Source of the DNA: Piscinibacter sp943370595
GTDB taxonomy: Bacteria > Pseudomonadota > Gammaproteobacteria > Burkholderiales > Burkholderiaceae_C
Length of the DNA: 64,000 bases
Assembly: GCA_943370595.1 (NCBI GenBank)
Contig: CALRRO020000003.1
Span: 372,001 to 436,000 of the forward strand
Reading direction: 5' to 3'
Shown piece by piece: positions 54,285-64,000 of this stretch; positions within the stretch are counted from its first letter, which is position 1; each line of letters opens with the position of its first letter. A program made the translations under genes and the position numbers. The notes below the pieces were generated by a model, which saw only the letters and a list, made by a program, of their open reading frames with translations, was not told the origin of the DNA and made no database searches.

Positions 54285-54294
54285 GCGAGGGGGC

Positions 54295-54702
54295 TCAGCT
54301 GTGGCGCGGCTCGTTGCCGCGGCGGCCCCAGGTCGAGGGCTTGAACCAGCTCGACGGCGGCTCGGACTTCATCTCCAGCTCGGCAGGGCGCGAGACCCCG
54401 AAGCCGGAGGTATTGCTGGCCCAGGCGGTGTCTTGTGCCACGGCGCCGACCGGTTCGTCGTTGGCCATTCGCAGCTGGCGTGCCATGGCGGCGAGTGCCG
54501 GGTCGCCCGAGGCTTCGCAGACCCAGATGGCTTCACGCACTTCACCCTCGGCCTTCATCAGGTCTCCGATCTCGACCTTCTCGCCGTAGTGGCGGAGCAG
54601 CGCAAAATGGATGCGCGTGGCGAGGCGGAGTCGGGTGCTGGTGTCCAAGGTACTTCCTGAATCGATGGATGTATCTTCCTGTATCAAAGCCGTTACCACC
54701 AT
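54295..54702 (-). CDS. Conserved hypothetical protein
   Basis: A 135-residue soluble protein. Residues 20-80 are a helical domain (STRLRLATRIHFALLRHYGE; AAMARQLRMANDEPVG); the C-terminus is Pro/Trp/Ser-rich and probably disordered. No family recognised. It lies antiparallel between liuD (10-bp gap) and liuE, interrupting the operon. A 53-bp gap separates its start from that of liuE, so liuE needs its own promoter. Confidence 0.7.
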   Translation of the reverse strand: MVVTALIQEDTSIDSGSTLDTSTRLRLATRIHFALLRHYGEKVEIGDLMKAEGEVREAIWVCEASGDPALAAMARQLRMANDEPVGAVAQDTAWASNTSGFGVSRPAELEMKSEPPSSWFKPSTWGRRGNEPRHS

Positions 54703-54755
54703 CCCTAGCTGAGGGGAAACGTCGCGCAGCGGCTTCTTTGCACGAGACTTTTTTC

Positions 54756-55670
54756 ATGATTCCTTCGAGTGTGCGCATCGTCGACGTCGGCCCGCGTGAC
54801 GGACTGCAGAACGAGAAGCAGCCGGTGGCCGCTGCCGACAAGATCGAACTGGTGCACCGGCTGCAGGCGGCTGGCCTGCGCGAGATCGAGGTCACCAGCT
54901 TCGTCAGCCCGAAGTGGGTGCCGCAGATGGCCGATAACGCCGAAGTGATGACTGGCATCACACGTCGCGCGGATGTCCGCTACTCGGTGCTGACGCCGAA
55001 CATGAAGGGGCTCGAAGCCGCACTGCTCACGGCGCCGCACGAGGTGGTCGTGTTCGGCGCGGCCAGCGAAGCCTTCAGCCAGCGCAACATCAACTGCTCG
55101 ATCGCGGAGTCGGTCGAACGCTTTGCGCCGGTGGTGGCGCTGGCGCACGAACGCGGGCTGAAGGTGCGCGCCGCAGTGTCGTGTGCGCTGGGCTGCCCTT
55201 ACCAGGGCGAAGTGAGCGCCGACGAGGTCGAGCATGTCGTGCGCTTGATGAAGGCCATCGGCGTCGACCACTGCGGCATTGCCGACACCATCGGCGTCGG
55301 CACCCCGAAGCGTGTGCAGGCGGCGATGGAACGCGCGCTGAAGCACTTTCCGCTCGCCGAGGTCAGCGGCCATTTCCACGACACTTACGGCCAGGCGCTG
55401 GTGAACATCTACGCCTGCCTGGAGATGGGCATCCACCACTTCGACACCAGCATCGCCGGCCTGGGCGGCTGCCCTTATGCGAAGGGGGCGACCGGCAACG
55501 TCGCCACCGAGGACGTCGTGTTCATGTTGAACGGCCTGGGCATAGCCACCGGCATCGATCTCGATGCACTGGTCAACGCCGGCGCGTTCATCTCCGGCGT
55601 GCTCGGCCGGCCACCGGTGTCGCGTGCGGGCAAGGCGCTGCTGAGCAAGCGCGAGAAGGCGGCGGCATGA
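54756..55670 (+). CDS. liuE: Hydroxymethylglutaryl-CoA lyase
   Basis: Splits HMG-CoA to acetyl-CoA and acetoacetate, the last step of leucine degradation. The 304-residue protein begins SVRIVDVGPRDGLQNEKQPV (DxGxRDGxQ catalytic Arg/Asp) and ends with the Cys loop SIAGLGGCPYAKGATGNVAT. HFHDTYGQA binds metal. No LiuR-type palindrome lies in its short upstream region. The stop overlaps the YbaK-like gene. Confidence 0.96.
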   Translation: MIPSSVRIVDVGPRDGLQNEKQPVAAADKIELVHRLQAAGLREIEVTSFVSPKWVPQMADNAEVMTGITRRADVRYSVLTPNMKGLEAALLTAPHEVVVFGAASEAFSQRNINCSIAESVERFAPVVALAHERGLKVRAAVSCALGCPYQGEVSADEVEHVVRLMKAIGVDHCGIADTIGVGTPKRVQAAMERALKHFPLAEVSGHFHDTYGQALVNIYACLEMGIHHFDTSIAGLGGCPYAKGATGNVATEDVVFMLNGLGIATGIDLDALVNAGAFISGVLGRPPVSRAGKALLSKREKAAA

Positions 55671-56158
55671 ACGACGTTCAGTCCGACAGGCCGGAAGGCT
55701 TCAGGCGCGTGGCGCAGGCGCTGGCCGAGCGTGACCACCCGCATCCGCCGCTGTGGCTGGAGGTCTCCGCGCGCACCTCGCAGGAAGCCGCCGATGCGCT
55801 CGGCGTCCAGGTCGGCCAGATCGCCAAGAGCGTGATCTTCCGGCGCAAGGCCGACGAGGTCGCGGTGCTGGTGGTGACCTCGGGCGACAAGCGTGTCGAC
55901 GAGAAGAAAGTGGCGGCGATCGTCGGTGCGCTCGGCCGCGCCGACGCCGATTTCGTCAAGTCGCGCACCGGCTTCACCATCGGCGGCGTGTCGCCGCTGG
56001 CGCATGCCACTCCCGCGGTGACGCTGATCGACCGCGAGCTGTTCCGCTTCGGCGAGATCTGGGCGGCCGCAGGGCATCCCAACGGTGTGTTCAAGCTCAG
56101 CCCGGCGCAGCTCGAGTCGCTGACCGGCGCGCCGGTGGCCGACGTGGTGCAGTCATGA
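55667..56158 (+). CDS. YbaK/ProX-type aminoacyl-tRNA deacylase
   Basis: A 163-residue editing-domain protein with IAKSVIFRRKADEVAVLVVT and TGFTIGGVSPLAH, matching the YbaK/aaRS-associated family that hydrolyses mischarged Cys-tRNAPro or related. Start overlaps the liuE stop, followed by two more overlapping genes, so four genes form one transcript. Confidence 0.92.
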   Translation: MNDVQSDRPEGFRRVAQALAERDHPHPPLWLEVSARTSQEAADALGVQVGQIAKSVIFRRKADEVAVLVVTSGDKRVDEKKVAAIVGALGRADADFVKSRTGFTIGGVSPLAHATPAVTLIDRELFRFGEIWAAAGHPNGVFKLSPAQLESLTGAPVADVVQS

Positions 56159-56361
56159 GCGAGCAGGACACGCCGGTTCCATCCCCCTGCGTCAGCATCT
56201 GCAGGATGGACGCCTCCAGCGGCTGGTGCGAAGGCTGCCTGCGCACCATCGACGAGATTGCCGTCTGGTCGGTGCTCGACGAGGACGAGAAGCGCGCCGT
56301 GTGGGCGCTGCTGCCGCAGCGGCGCGAGCTGCTGGCCGCGGTCAAGGACGCGCCGACGTGA
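56155..56361 (+). CDS. DUF1289 family protein
   Basis: A 68-residue protein with the DUF1289 Cys pattern SPCVSICRMDASSGWCEGCL (four Cys, probable Fe-S or zinc site) and the trailing WSVLDEDEKRAVWALLPQR. Overlaps both neighbours by 4 bp. Function unknown. Confidence 0.92.
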   Translation: MSEQDTPVPSPCVSICRMDASSGWCEGCLRTIDEIAVWSVLDEDEKRAVWALLPQRRELLAAVKDAPT

Positions 56362-56999
56362 AGTCGCTGCAGTTCTGGTTCGATCCGATCTCGCCCTACG
56401 CGCACCTCGGATTCGCGCAGTTGCCGCAGGCGCTCGAGGGGCTGTCCTACAGCGTCGACTATCGGCCCGTCCTGTTCGCCGGCCTGCTGAAGCAATGGGG
56501 GCAGAAGGGGCCGGCCGAGATCGAGCCGAAACGGGCCTGGACCTTCCGCCAGATCGCCTGGCAGGCCCACCGGCTCGGCATCCGCATCGACACGCCGGCG
56601 CAGCACCCGTTCAACCCGCTCGCGCTGCTGCGCCTGCTGCATGCGTGCGCCGCAGAGGGCGAGGCGCCGAACCGCTGGCAGTGCGAACAGGTGCTGCACC
56701 ACGTGTGGCACGGCGCGGCCGACGCGAACGATGCGCAGCGCCTGGCCGAGCTGCGCACGCGCCTCGCGCCTCTGCGCGACCCGGACGGCGACGACGTCAA
56801 GCAGTCGCTCAAGGACCTCACCGCGCAGGCGCTCGCGCGCGGTGTCTTCGGCGTGCCGACCATCGAGGTCGACGGCCGCCTGTTCTGGGGGCTCGACTCG
56901 CTCGAGATGCTCGCCGCCTACCTGCGTGGCGATGCGTGGTTCGATGGTCCCGACTGGGACGCCGCGGCCGCAGCGCGACCCGGCATCGCCCGCAGCTGA
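56358..56999 (+). CDS. 2-hydroxychromene-2-carboxylate isomerase family protein
   Basis: A 213-residue DsbA-like, kappa-GST-fold protein: FWFDPISPYAHLGFAQLPQA at the start and FGVPTIEVDGRLFWGLDSLE near the end. GTG start at 56358 overlapping the DUF1289 stop. It is a distant paralogue of the protein at 46807. Substrate unknown; no aromatic-degradation genes are adjacent. Confidence 0.9.
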   Translation: MKSLQFWFDPISPYAHLGFAQLPQALEGLSYSVDYRPVLFAGLLKQWGQKGPAEIEPKRAWTFRQIAWQAHRLGIRIDTPAQHPFNPLALLRLLHACAAEGEAPNRWQCEQVLHHVWHGAADANDAQRLAELRTRLAPLRDPDGDDVKQSLKDLTAQALARGVFGVPTIEVDGRLFWGLDSLEMLAAYLRGDAWFDGPDWDAAAAARPGIARS

Positions 57000-57000
57000 G

Positions 57001-57089
57001 CTGACCAAGATCAAGCGCGCAGTGCGCGCCGTCAGTTTCACTTCAGTTCCGCGTCAGCCCGCGTTGGCTGAGCGTCAGAGCTTGGTCAG
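57001..57089 (+). promoter_or_regulatory. Structured leader / intergenic inverted repeats before yjcH-actP
   Basis: CTGACCAAG (57001-57009) pairs with CTTGGTCAG (57081-57089). Inside lie GCGCGC-AGT-GCGCGC (57015-57029) and TCAGCC-CGCGTT-GGCTGA (57054-57071). Together they could fold into a three-way junction. It may combine the terminator of the upstream operon with a regulatory site. A weak -10-like TATTCA follows at 57103. Confidence 0.5.
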
Positions 57090-57152
57090 TCCGATCGTGG
57101 AGTATTCACGAACGGTCTCGCTGAGGCTGCAACGAACGAGAGGAGACACCCC

Positions 57153-57461
57153 ATGGAAGACGATCTGGTCAGAAAGATCTCGACCCACCCCAAGTACCTC
57201 GAGCTGAAGGCGAAGCGCTCGGCATTCGGCTGGTGGCTCACGCTGGCGATGATGGTCGTGTACTACGGCTTCATCATGCTGGTGGCTTTCAACAAGCCCT
57301 TCCTGTCGCAGCGCCTGGGCGACGGCGTGATGACGATGGGCATCCCCATCGGCTTCGGCGTGATCGTCTTCACCGTCGTGATCACCGCGTTCTACGTGAT
57401 GCGCGCCAACAGCCAGTACGACGACCTGACCGAAGCCGTGCGCAAGGGGGTGCTGAAATGA
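57153..57461 (+). CDS. yjcH: DUF485 small membrane protein (YjcH)
   Basis: A 102-residue protein with two membrane segments (WWLTLAMMVVYYGFIMLVAF; GIPIGFGVIVFTVVITAFYV) and the usual HPKYLELKAKRSAFGW start. It always accompanies actP. GAGAGGAGA precedes the ATG. The stop overlaps actP by 4 bp. Confidence 0.94.
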   Translation: MEDDLVRKISTHPKYLELKAKRSAFGWWLTLAMMVVYYGFIMLVAFNKPFLSQRLGDGVMTMGIPIGFGVIVFTVVITAFYVMRANSQYDDLTEAVRKGVLK

Positions 57462-59194
57462 GCCGCTCGATCGCATTCGGGAACACCACCCGCGTCGTGC
57501 TGACGCTGGCCGCGCTGCTCGGCGCCGCCGGTGCCGCGCTCGCGGCCGGGGCCGACCTCGGCCAGGCGCAGAAGCAGGCGACCAACTGGACGGCCATCGG
57601 CATGTTCGGCATCTTCGTCGTCGGCACGCTGTTCATCACCAAGTGGGCTGCGGCGCGCACCAAGAGCGCAGCCGACTTCTACACCGCCGGTGGCGGCATC
57701 ACCGGCTTCCAGAACGGCCTGGCGATCGCCGGCGACTACATGTCGGCGGCTTCGTTCCTGGGCATCTCGGCCGCGGTGATGGCCTCCGGCTTCGACGGCC
57801 TGATCTACTCGATCGGCTTCCTGGTCGGCTGGCCGGTCATCACCTTCCTGATGGCCGAACGCCTGCGCAACCTCGGCAAGTTCACCTTCGCCGACGTCGC
57901 CGCCTTCCGCTTCGAGCAGAAGCCGGTGCGCATCTTCGCGGCCTCGGGCACGCTGGTCGTCGTCGCGTTCTACCTGATCGCGCAGATGGTCGGTGCGGGC
58001 CAGCTCATCAAGCTGCTGTTCGGCCTGGAGTACTGGATCGCGGTGGTCATCGTCGGCGCGCTGATGATGGTCTACGTGCTGTTCGGCGGCATGACGGCCA
58101 CCACCTGGGTGCAGATCATCAAGGCGTGTCTGCTGCTCGGCGGCGCCTCGTTCATGGCCTTCATGGTGATGTGGCAGTTCGGCTTCAGCCCCGAGGCGAT
58201 GTTCGCCAAGGCCGTGCAGATCAAGGCCGACCTCGCGGTCAACGGTGGCAAGACGGCCGAAGAAGCCGCCAAACTTGGCCAGTCGATCATGGGCCCAGGC
58301 AACTTCGTGAAGGACCCGATCTCGGCGATCAGCTTCGGCATGGCGCTGATGTTCGGCACCGCCGGCCTGCCGCACATCCTGATGCGCTTCTTCACCGTGC
58401 CCTCGGCCAAGGAAGCGCGCAAGAGCGTCATGTGGGCCACCGGCTGGATCGGCTACTTCTACCTGCTGACCTTCATCATCGGCTTCGGCGCGATCACCTT
58501 CGTGCTGACCAACCCGCAGTTCCTCGACGCCAAGGGCGGCCTGCTGGGCGGCGGCAACATGGCCGCCATCCACCTGGCCAATGCGGTGGGCGGCAACGTC
58601 TTCCTCGGCTTCATCTCGGCGGTGGCCTTCGCGACCATCCTCGCGGTGGTGGCGGGCCTGACGCTGTCGGGTGCCTCGGCGGTGTCGCACGACATCTACG
58701 CGACGGTGATCAAGCAGGGCAAGGCCGACAGCGCCTCCGAGCTGCGCGTCTCGAAGATGACCACCATCGCGCTGGGCATCGTCGCCGTCGTGCTGGGCAT
58801 CGCTTTCGAGAAGCAGAACATCGCCTTCATGGTGTCGCTGGCCTTCGCGATCGCGGCCTCGGCCAACTTCCCGGTGCTCTTCATGAGCGTGCTGTGGAAG
58901 GACTGCACCACCAAGGGCGCGGTGATCGGCGGCTTCCTCGGCCTGATCTCGTCGGTGGCGCTGACGGTGGTGTCGCCCTCGGTGTGGGAAGCCACGCTGG
59001 GCAACCCCAAGGGTTCCGCGCTGTTCCCCTACACCTCTCCGGCACTGTTCTCGATGACCATCGGCTTCGTCGGCATCTGGCTGTTCTCGATCCTCGATCG
59101 TGGCGCCCGCGCCAAGGAAGATCGTGCAGGGTTCCTGGCCCAGCAGGTGCGTTCGGAGACCGGCATCGGCGCCGCCGGCGCATCGGGTCACTGA
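57458..59194 (+). CDS. actP: Cation/acetate symporter ActP
   Basis: Sodium/solute symporter family acetate importer, 578 residues and about 13 membrane segments after an N-terminal signal-like segment. Family features include SAADFYTAGGGITGFQNGLA, GDYMSAASFLGISA and FGTAGLPHILMRFFTV. Overlaps yjcH. A strong hairpin terminator follows. Likely controlled by the SSSF histidine kinase downstream, inferred from position and from known acetate-switch systems. Confidence 0.96.
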   Translation: MSRSIAFGNTTRVVLTLAALLGAAGAALAAGADLGQAQKQATNWTAIGMFGIFVVGTLFITKWAAARTKSAADFYTAGGGITGFQNGLAIAGDYMSAASFLGISAAVMASGFDGLIYSIGFLVGWPVITFLMAERLRNLGKFTFADVAAFRFEQKPVRIFAASGTLVVVAFYLIAQMVGAGQLIKLLFGLEYWIAVVIVGALMMVYVLFGGMTATTWVQIIKACLLLGGASFMAFMVMWQFGFSPEAMFAKAVQIKADLAVNGGKTAEEAAKLGQSIMGPGNFVKDPISAISFGMALMFGTAGLPHILMRFFTVPSAKEARKSVMWATGWIGYFYLLTFIIGFGAITFVLTNPQFLDAKGGLLGGGNMAAIHLANAVGGNVFLGFISAVAFATILAVVAGLTLSGASAVSHDIYATVIKQGKADSASELRVSKMTTIALGIVAVVLGIAFEKQNIAFMVSLAFAIAASANFPVLFMSVLWKDCTTKGAVIGGFLGLISSVALTVVSPSVWEATLGNPKGSALFPYTSPALFSMTIGFVGIWLFSILDRGARAKEDRAGFLAQQVRSETGIGAAGASGH

Positions 59195-59228
59195 TGCTTC
59201 GTCGCTAGACGAAACTCAAGCCACCGGA

Positions 59229-59268
59229 CGGGACTGCGGGCACACTGCCTGCGGTCCCGTTCCTTCAT
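59229..59268 (+). terminator. Rho-independent terminator after actP
   Basis: CGGGACTGCGGGCA, loop CAC, TGCCTGCGGTCCCG: a 14-bp stem with two G-U pairs, followed by the T-rich TTCCTTCATT. It lies 35 bp after the actP stop and just before the next gene. Confidence 0.7.
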
Positions 59269-59279
59269 TCGACGGTCCC

Positions 59280-60734
59280 ATGCCTGACAGCCGCGGCCCT
59301 GAATCGCAACGCGAGATGCTCTCGCTCGTCACCGCGAAGGTGCGCGATGCCTACGTGCGCAAGCCCTTCTATGTCGACGGTGCGCTGGACCTGGTGTCGG
59401 TCTGCCGGCTGCTGTCGCAGCAGGGGCTGACGGTGGCGCTGGTCCAGGATGCGCAACCCGGCGGCGAGCGCCTGGGCATCTTCACCACCACCGACCTGCG
59501 CGACGCACTGCTGCGCGACACGCCGCCGGCGCAACTGGTGGTACGCGAGGTCGCGCGCTTCGGCCTGATCGAGATCGACGCCGATGCCGAGCTGTTCGAG
59601 GCACTGTGGCTGATGGTGCGCCACCGCGTGCATCGCCTGCTGGTGCGCGATGGCGAGCAGGTGCTGGGCGTGCTCGGCCAGCTCGACCTGGTCAGCTTCG
59701 TCGCCAACCATTCGCACATCGTCGCGGTGCAGATCGACGAGGCGGCCTCGGTCGACGACCTGAAGGCCGCGGCGCAGCGCATCGACGCGATGGTCGAGCT
59801 GCTGCACGACGGCGGCATCAAGATCGAGCGCATCGCGCGGCTGGTCGGCGAGCTGAACCACCGCCTGTTCGCGCGGCTGTGGGGCCTGCTCGCGCCGGCC
59901 GGGCTGGTGGCGAACAGCTGCCTGCTGGTGATGGGCAGCGAAGGCCGCGGCGAGCAGATCCTCAAGACCGACCAGGACAACGCGCTGCTGCTGCGCGACG
60001 GCTTCGAGTTCGCCGGCCTGGACGAGATCGCGGCGCGCTTCAACGCCGCACTCGCCGAATTCGGCTACCCGCCGTGCCCGGGCCAGATCATGCTGACCAA
60101 CCCGTTGTGGCGCTGCGGCGAGTCGGCCTTCCGCGACACGCTGCGCGAATGGGTCTACGGCAGCGCCGGCGTCAGCGGCAACGACGGCCCGATGCAGCTG
60201 GCGATCTTCTTCGACGCCGCCGCGGTGGCTGGCGACGCCACGCTGCTCGACGGCATGCGCGCCCACCTTGACCGCATCCTCGCCGGCGGCGATGCCTTCC
60301 TCGCCCGCTTCGCGGCCGCCGCCGACCAGTTCGACGAGCCGCAGAGCTGGTGGCAGAAGCTGACGGCACGCAGCGACGAGCAGCCGCTCGACCTGAAGAA
60401 GCTCGGCACCTTCCCGATCGTGCATGGCGTGCGTGCACTCAGCCTGGCGCATGGCGTGCGCGAGAGCGGCACGGCCGACCGGCTGCGCGTGCTGATGGCC
60501 AGCGGCGTGGTCGATGCCGAACTCGGCCGCGACCTGCTCGAGGCGCTGCATTACCTGATGGGCCTGAAGCTGCGCCACCAGTTGCGCCAGCGCGAGCGCG
60601 GCGAGGCGCCGTCCAATCTGGTCAGGCCGTCGGACCTGAGCACGATGGACCGCGACCAGCTGAAGGATGCGCTGGCCATCAACAAGCGCTTCCGCGCGCT
60701 GCTGCGCCAGCGCTTCCGGCTCGACGCGCTGTGA
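59280..60734 (+). CDS. CBS-domain/DUF294 putative nucleotidyltransferase
   Basis: A 484-residue cytoplasmic protein. Two CBS domains span about 20-145, then a GlnD-like nucleotidyltransferase domain with MGSEGRGEQILKTDQDN (219-234) and a C-terminal DUF294 substrate-binding helical domain. Such proteins are regularly found by actP and its SSSF kinase, but the nucleotidyl target is unknown. The cyclic-nucleotide-binding domain found in longer relatives is absent. Confidence 0.92.
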   Translation: MPDSRGPESQREMLSLVTAKVRDAYVRKPFYVDGALDLVSVCRLLSQQGLTVALVQDAQPGGERLGIFTTTDLRDALLRDTPPAQLVVREVARFGLIEIDADAELFEALWLMVRHRVHRLLVRDGEQVLGVLGQLDLVSFVANHSHIVAVQIDEAASVDDLKAAAQRIDAMVELLHDGGIKIERIARLVGELNHRLFARLWGLLAPAGLVANSCLLVMGSEGRGEQILKTDQDNALLLRDGFEFAGLDEIAARFNAALAEFGYPPCPGQIMLTNPLWRCGESAFRDTLREWVYGSAGVSGNDGPMQLAIFFDAAAVAGDATLLDGMRAHLDRILAGGDAFLARFAAAADQFDEPQSWWQKLTARSDEQPLDLKKLGTFPIVHGVRALSLAHGVRESGTADRLRVLMASGVVDAELGRDLLEALHYLMGLKLRHQLRQRERGEAPSNLVRPSDLSTMDRDQLKDALAINKRFRALLRQRFRLDAL

Positions 60735-60747
60735 CGGAGGAGGAGCA

Positions 60748-60950
60748 ATGTCCGAACGCTTGCGCCACCAGCGGCTCGTCGCGCTCTTCGCCGCCGGCTG
60801 GGCGCTGCTGAACTTCCCTCTGCTCACGCTGTGGGACCGGCCGGTGACTGTCGCCGGCATCCCGCTGCTGCCGCTGGCGCTGTTCGTTGGCTGGGCCGTG
60901 CTGATCGCCGTGGCGGCCTGGGTGGCCGAGGCAACGGAGGACGACGGCTG

Positions 60951-60951
<1 letters not shown>
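60748..60951 (+). CDS. Small two-TM protein before the sensor kinase
   Basis: A 67-residue membrane protein with two hydrophobic segments (LVALFAAGWALLNFPLLTLW; GIPLLPLALFVGWAVLIAVA) and an acidic tail. GGAGGAGG is a strong ribosome site. It overlaps the kinase start by one base. It resembles the small DUF3311/YhdT-type partners of symporters, so it may assist the SSSF domain of the kinase. Confidence 0.8.
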
Positions 60952-63601
<2,650 letters not shown>

Positions 63602-63605
<4 letters not shown>

Positions 63606-63970
63606 GCAAGAAGGTGCTGATCGCGGACGACGAGGCGAACATCGTCATCTCGCTGGAGTTCCTGATGAAGCGCGAGGGCCACGCCGTGAGCATCGCGCGC
63701 GACGGTCCGTCGGCGCTGGCCGCGATCCGCCAGGACCCGCCCGACCTGGTGCTGCTGGACGTGATGATGCCGGGGCTGTCCGGCTTCGAGGTCTGCCAGG
63801 CGGTGCGCGCTGACGAGTCGCTGGCCGGCGTGAAGATCCTGATGCTCAGTGCCAAGGGCCGCGACACCGACATCGCCAAGGGCCAGGCGATGGGCGCGGA
63901 CGCCTACATGACCAAACCCTTCTCGACCCGCGAGCTGGCCGAGAAGGTGCGCGAGCTGTTGGGGTCATGA
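63602..63970 (+). CDS. Single-domain response regulator
   Basis: A 122-residue receiver domain with acidic residues Asp9/Asp10, phospho-acceptor Asp53 (LLDVMMPG), Ser83 and Lys105 (TKPF). No output domain follows; the next gene starts on the overlapping bases at 63967. It is the cognate partner of the SSSF kinase by position and acts by protein contact or phosphorelay rather than direct DNA binding. Confidence 0.94.
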
Positions 63971-64000
63971 AGGTCGACAAGCGCGAGCTCTTCTCGGCAC
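63967..64000 (+). CDS. Start of an unidentified gene (runs off window)
   Basis: ATGAAGGTCGACAAGCGCGA and a few more bases give MKVDKRELFSA. The ATG overlaps the response regulator stop (ATGA), so it continues the operon. Eleven residues are too few to identify it. Confidence 0.5.
   Translation, partial: MKVDKRELFSA

Overview
The window is GC-rich and almost fully coding. It carries chromosomal housekeeping genes of a betaproteobacterium. The gene content and order (ybeX-lnt-glyQ-glyS-gmhB-plsC, hslV-hslU, a zinc-less DksA, liu genes, SSSF-type histidine kinase beside actP) fit Burkholderiales, probably the Rubrivivax/Leptothrix/Methylibium side of the order. That placement is inferred from protein style and synteny, not from a marker gene. 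I see no rRNA, tRNA, CRISPR array, insertion sequence or phage gene.

Layout. 1-2703: start of a beta-ketothiolase, a histidine phosphatase, a small membrane protein and a diguanylate cyclase. 2807-6968: a leftward ppk2-icmF pair (class III polyphosphate kinase 2 and fused isobutyryl-CoA mutase) behind a LiuR-type operator. 7192-10476: an unknown protein, coaX, and hslV-hslU. 10537-14300: a STAS-domain protein, an extended DksA and a COG0523 GTPase. 14453-22220: ybeX/corC, lnt, glyQS, gmhB, plsC and a YgjP-like metallopeptidase. 22224-24646: a compact leftward three-gene operon encoding a zinc-ribbon TM2 membrane protein, an M48 metallopeptidase with a C-terminal zinc ribbon, and a degenerate CHAT domain fused to a TIR domain. 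This is the best candidate in the window for an undescribed (possibly defence or cell-death) system.

24726-31512: an Asp/Glu racemase divergent from a PotABCD-like ABC transporter, an FCD-type GntR regulator and a PuuE-like deacetylase, probably one catabolic module. 32137-35797: the LiuR regulator, a metallo-beta-lactamase-fold hydrolase, a thioesterase and isovaleryl-CoA dehydrogenase. 35921-46033: an ABC binding protein, carbonic anhydrase, aceK, thiolase, SDR, acyl-CoA dehydrogenase and trkAH. 48095-55670: the leucine degradation genes liuB, an acyl-CoA dehydrogenase, liuC, a DUF4126 gene, liuD and liuE. Together with isovaleryl-CoA dehydrogenase and thiolase they convert isovaleryl-CoA to acetyl-CoA plus acetoacetate and acetoacetyl-CoA. 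57153-64000: yjcH-actP acetate uptake, a CBS/DUF294 protein, a small membrane protein, an SSSF-type histidine kinase and a single-domain response regulator.

Four palindromes with a TTGACGT...ACGTCAA core (7005, 33216, 34102, 48031) tie ppk2-icmF, the regulator with its divergent hydrolase, the thioesterase-ivd pair and liuB onward into one apparent LiuR regulon. A G/C-palindrome repeat recurs in three intergenic gaps (2731, 27976, 46040).
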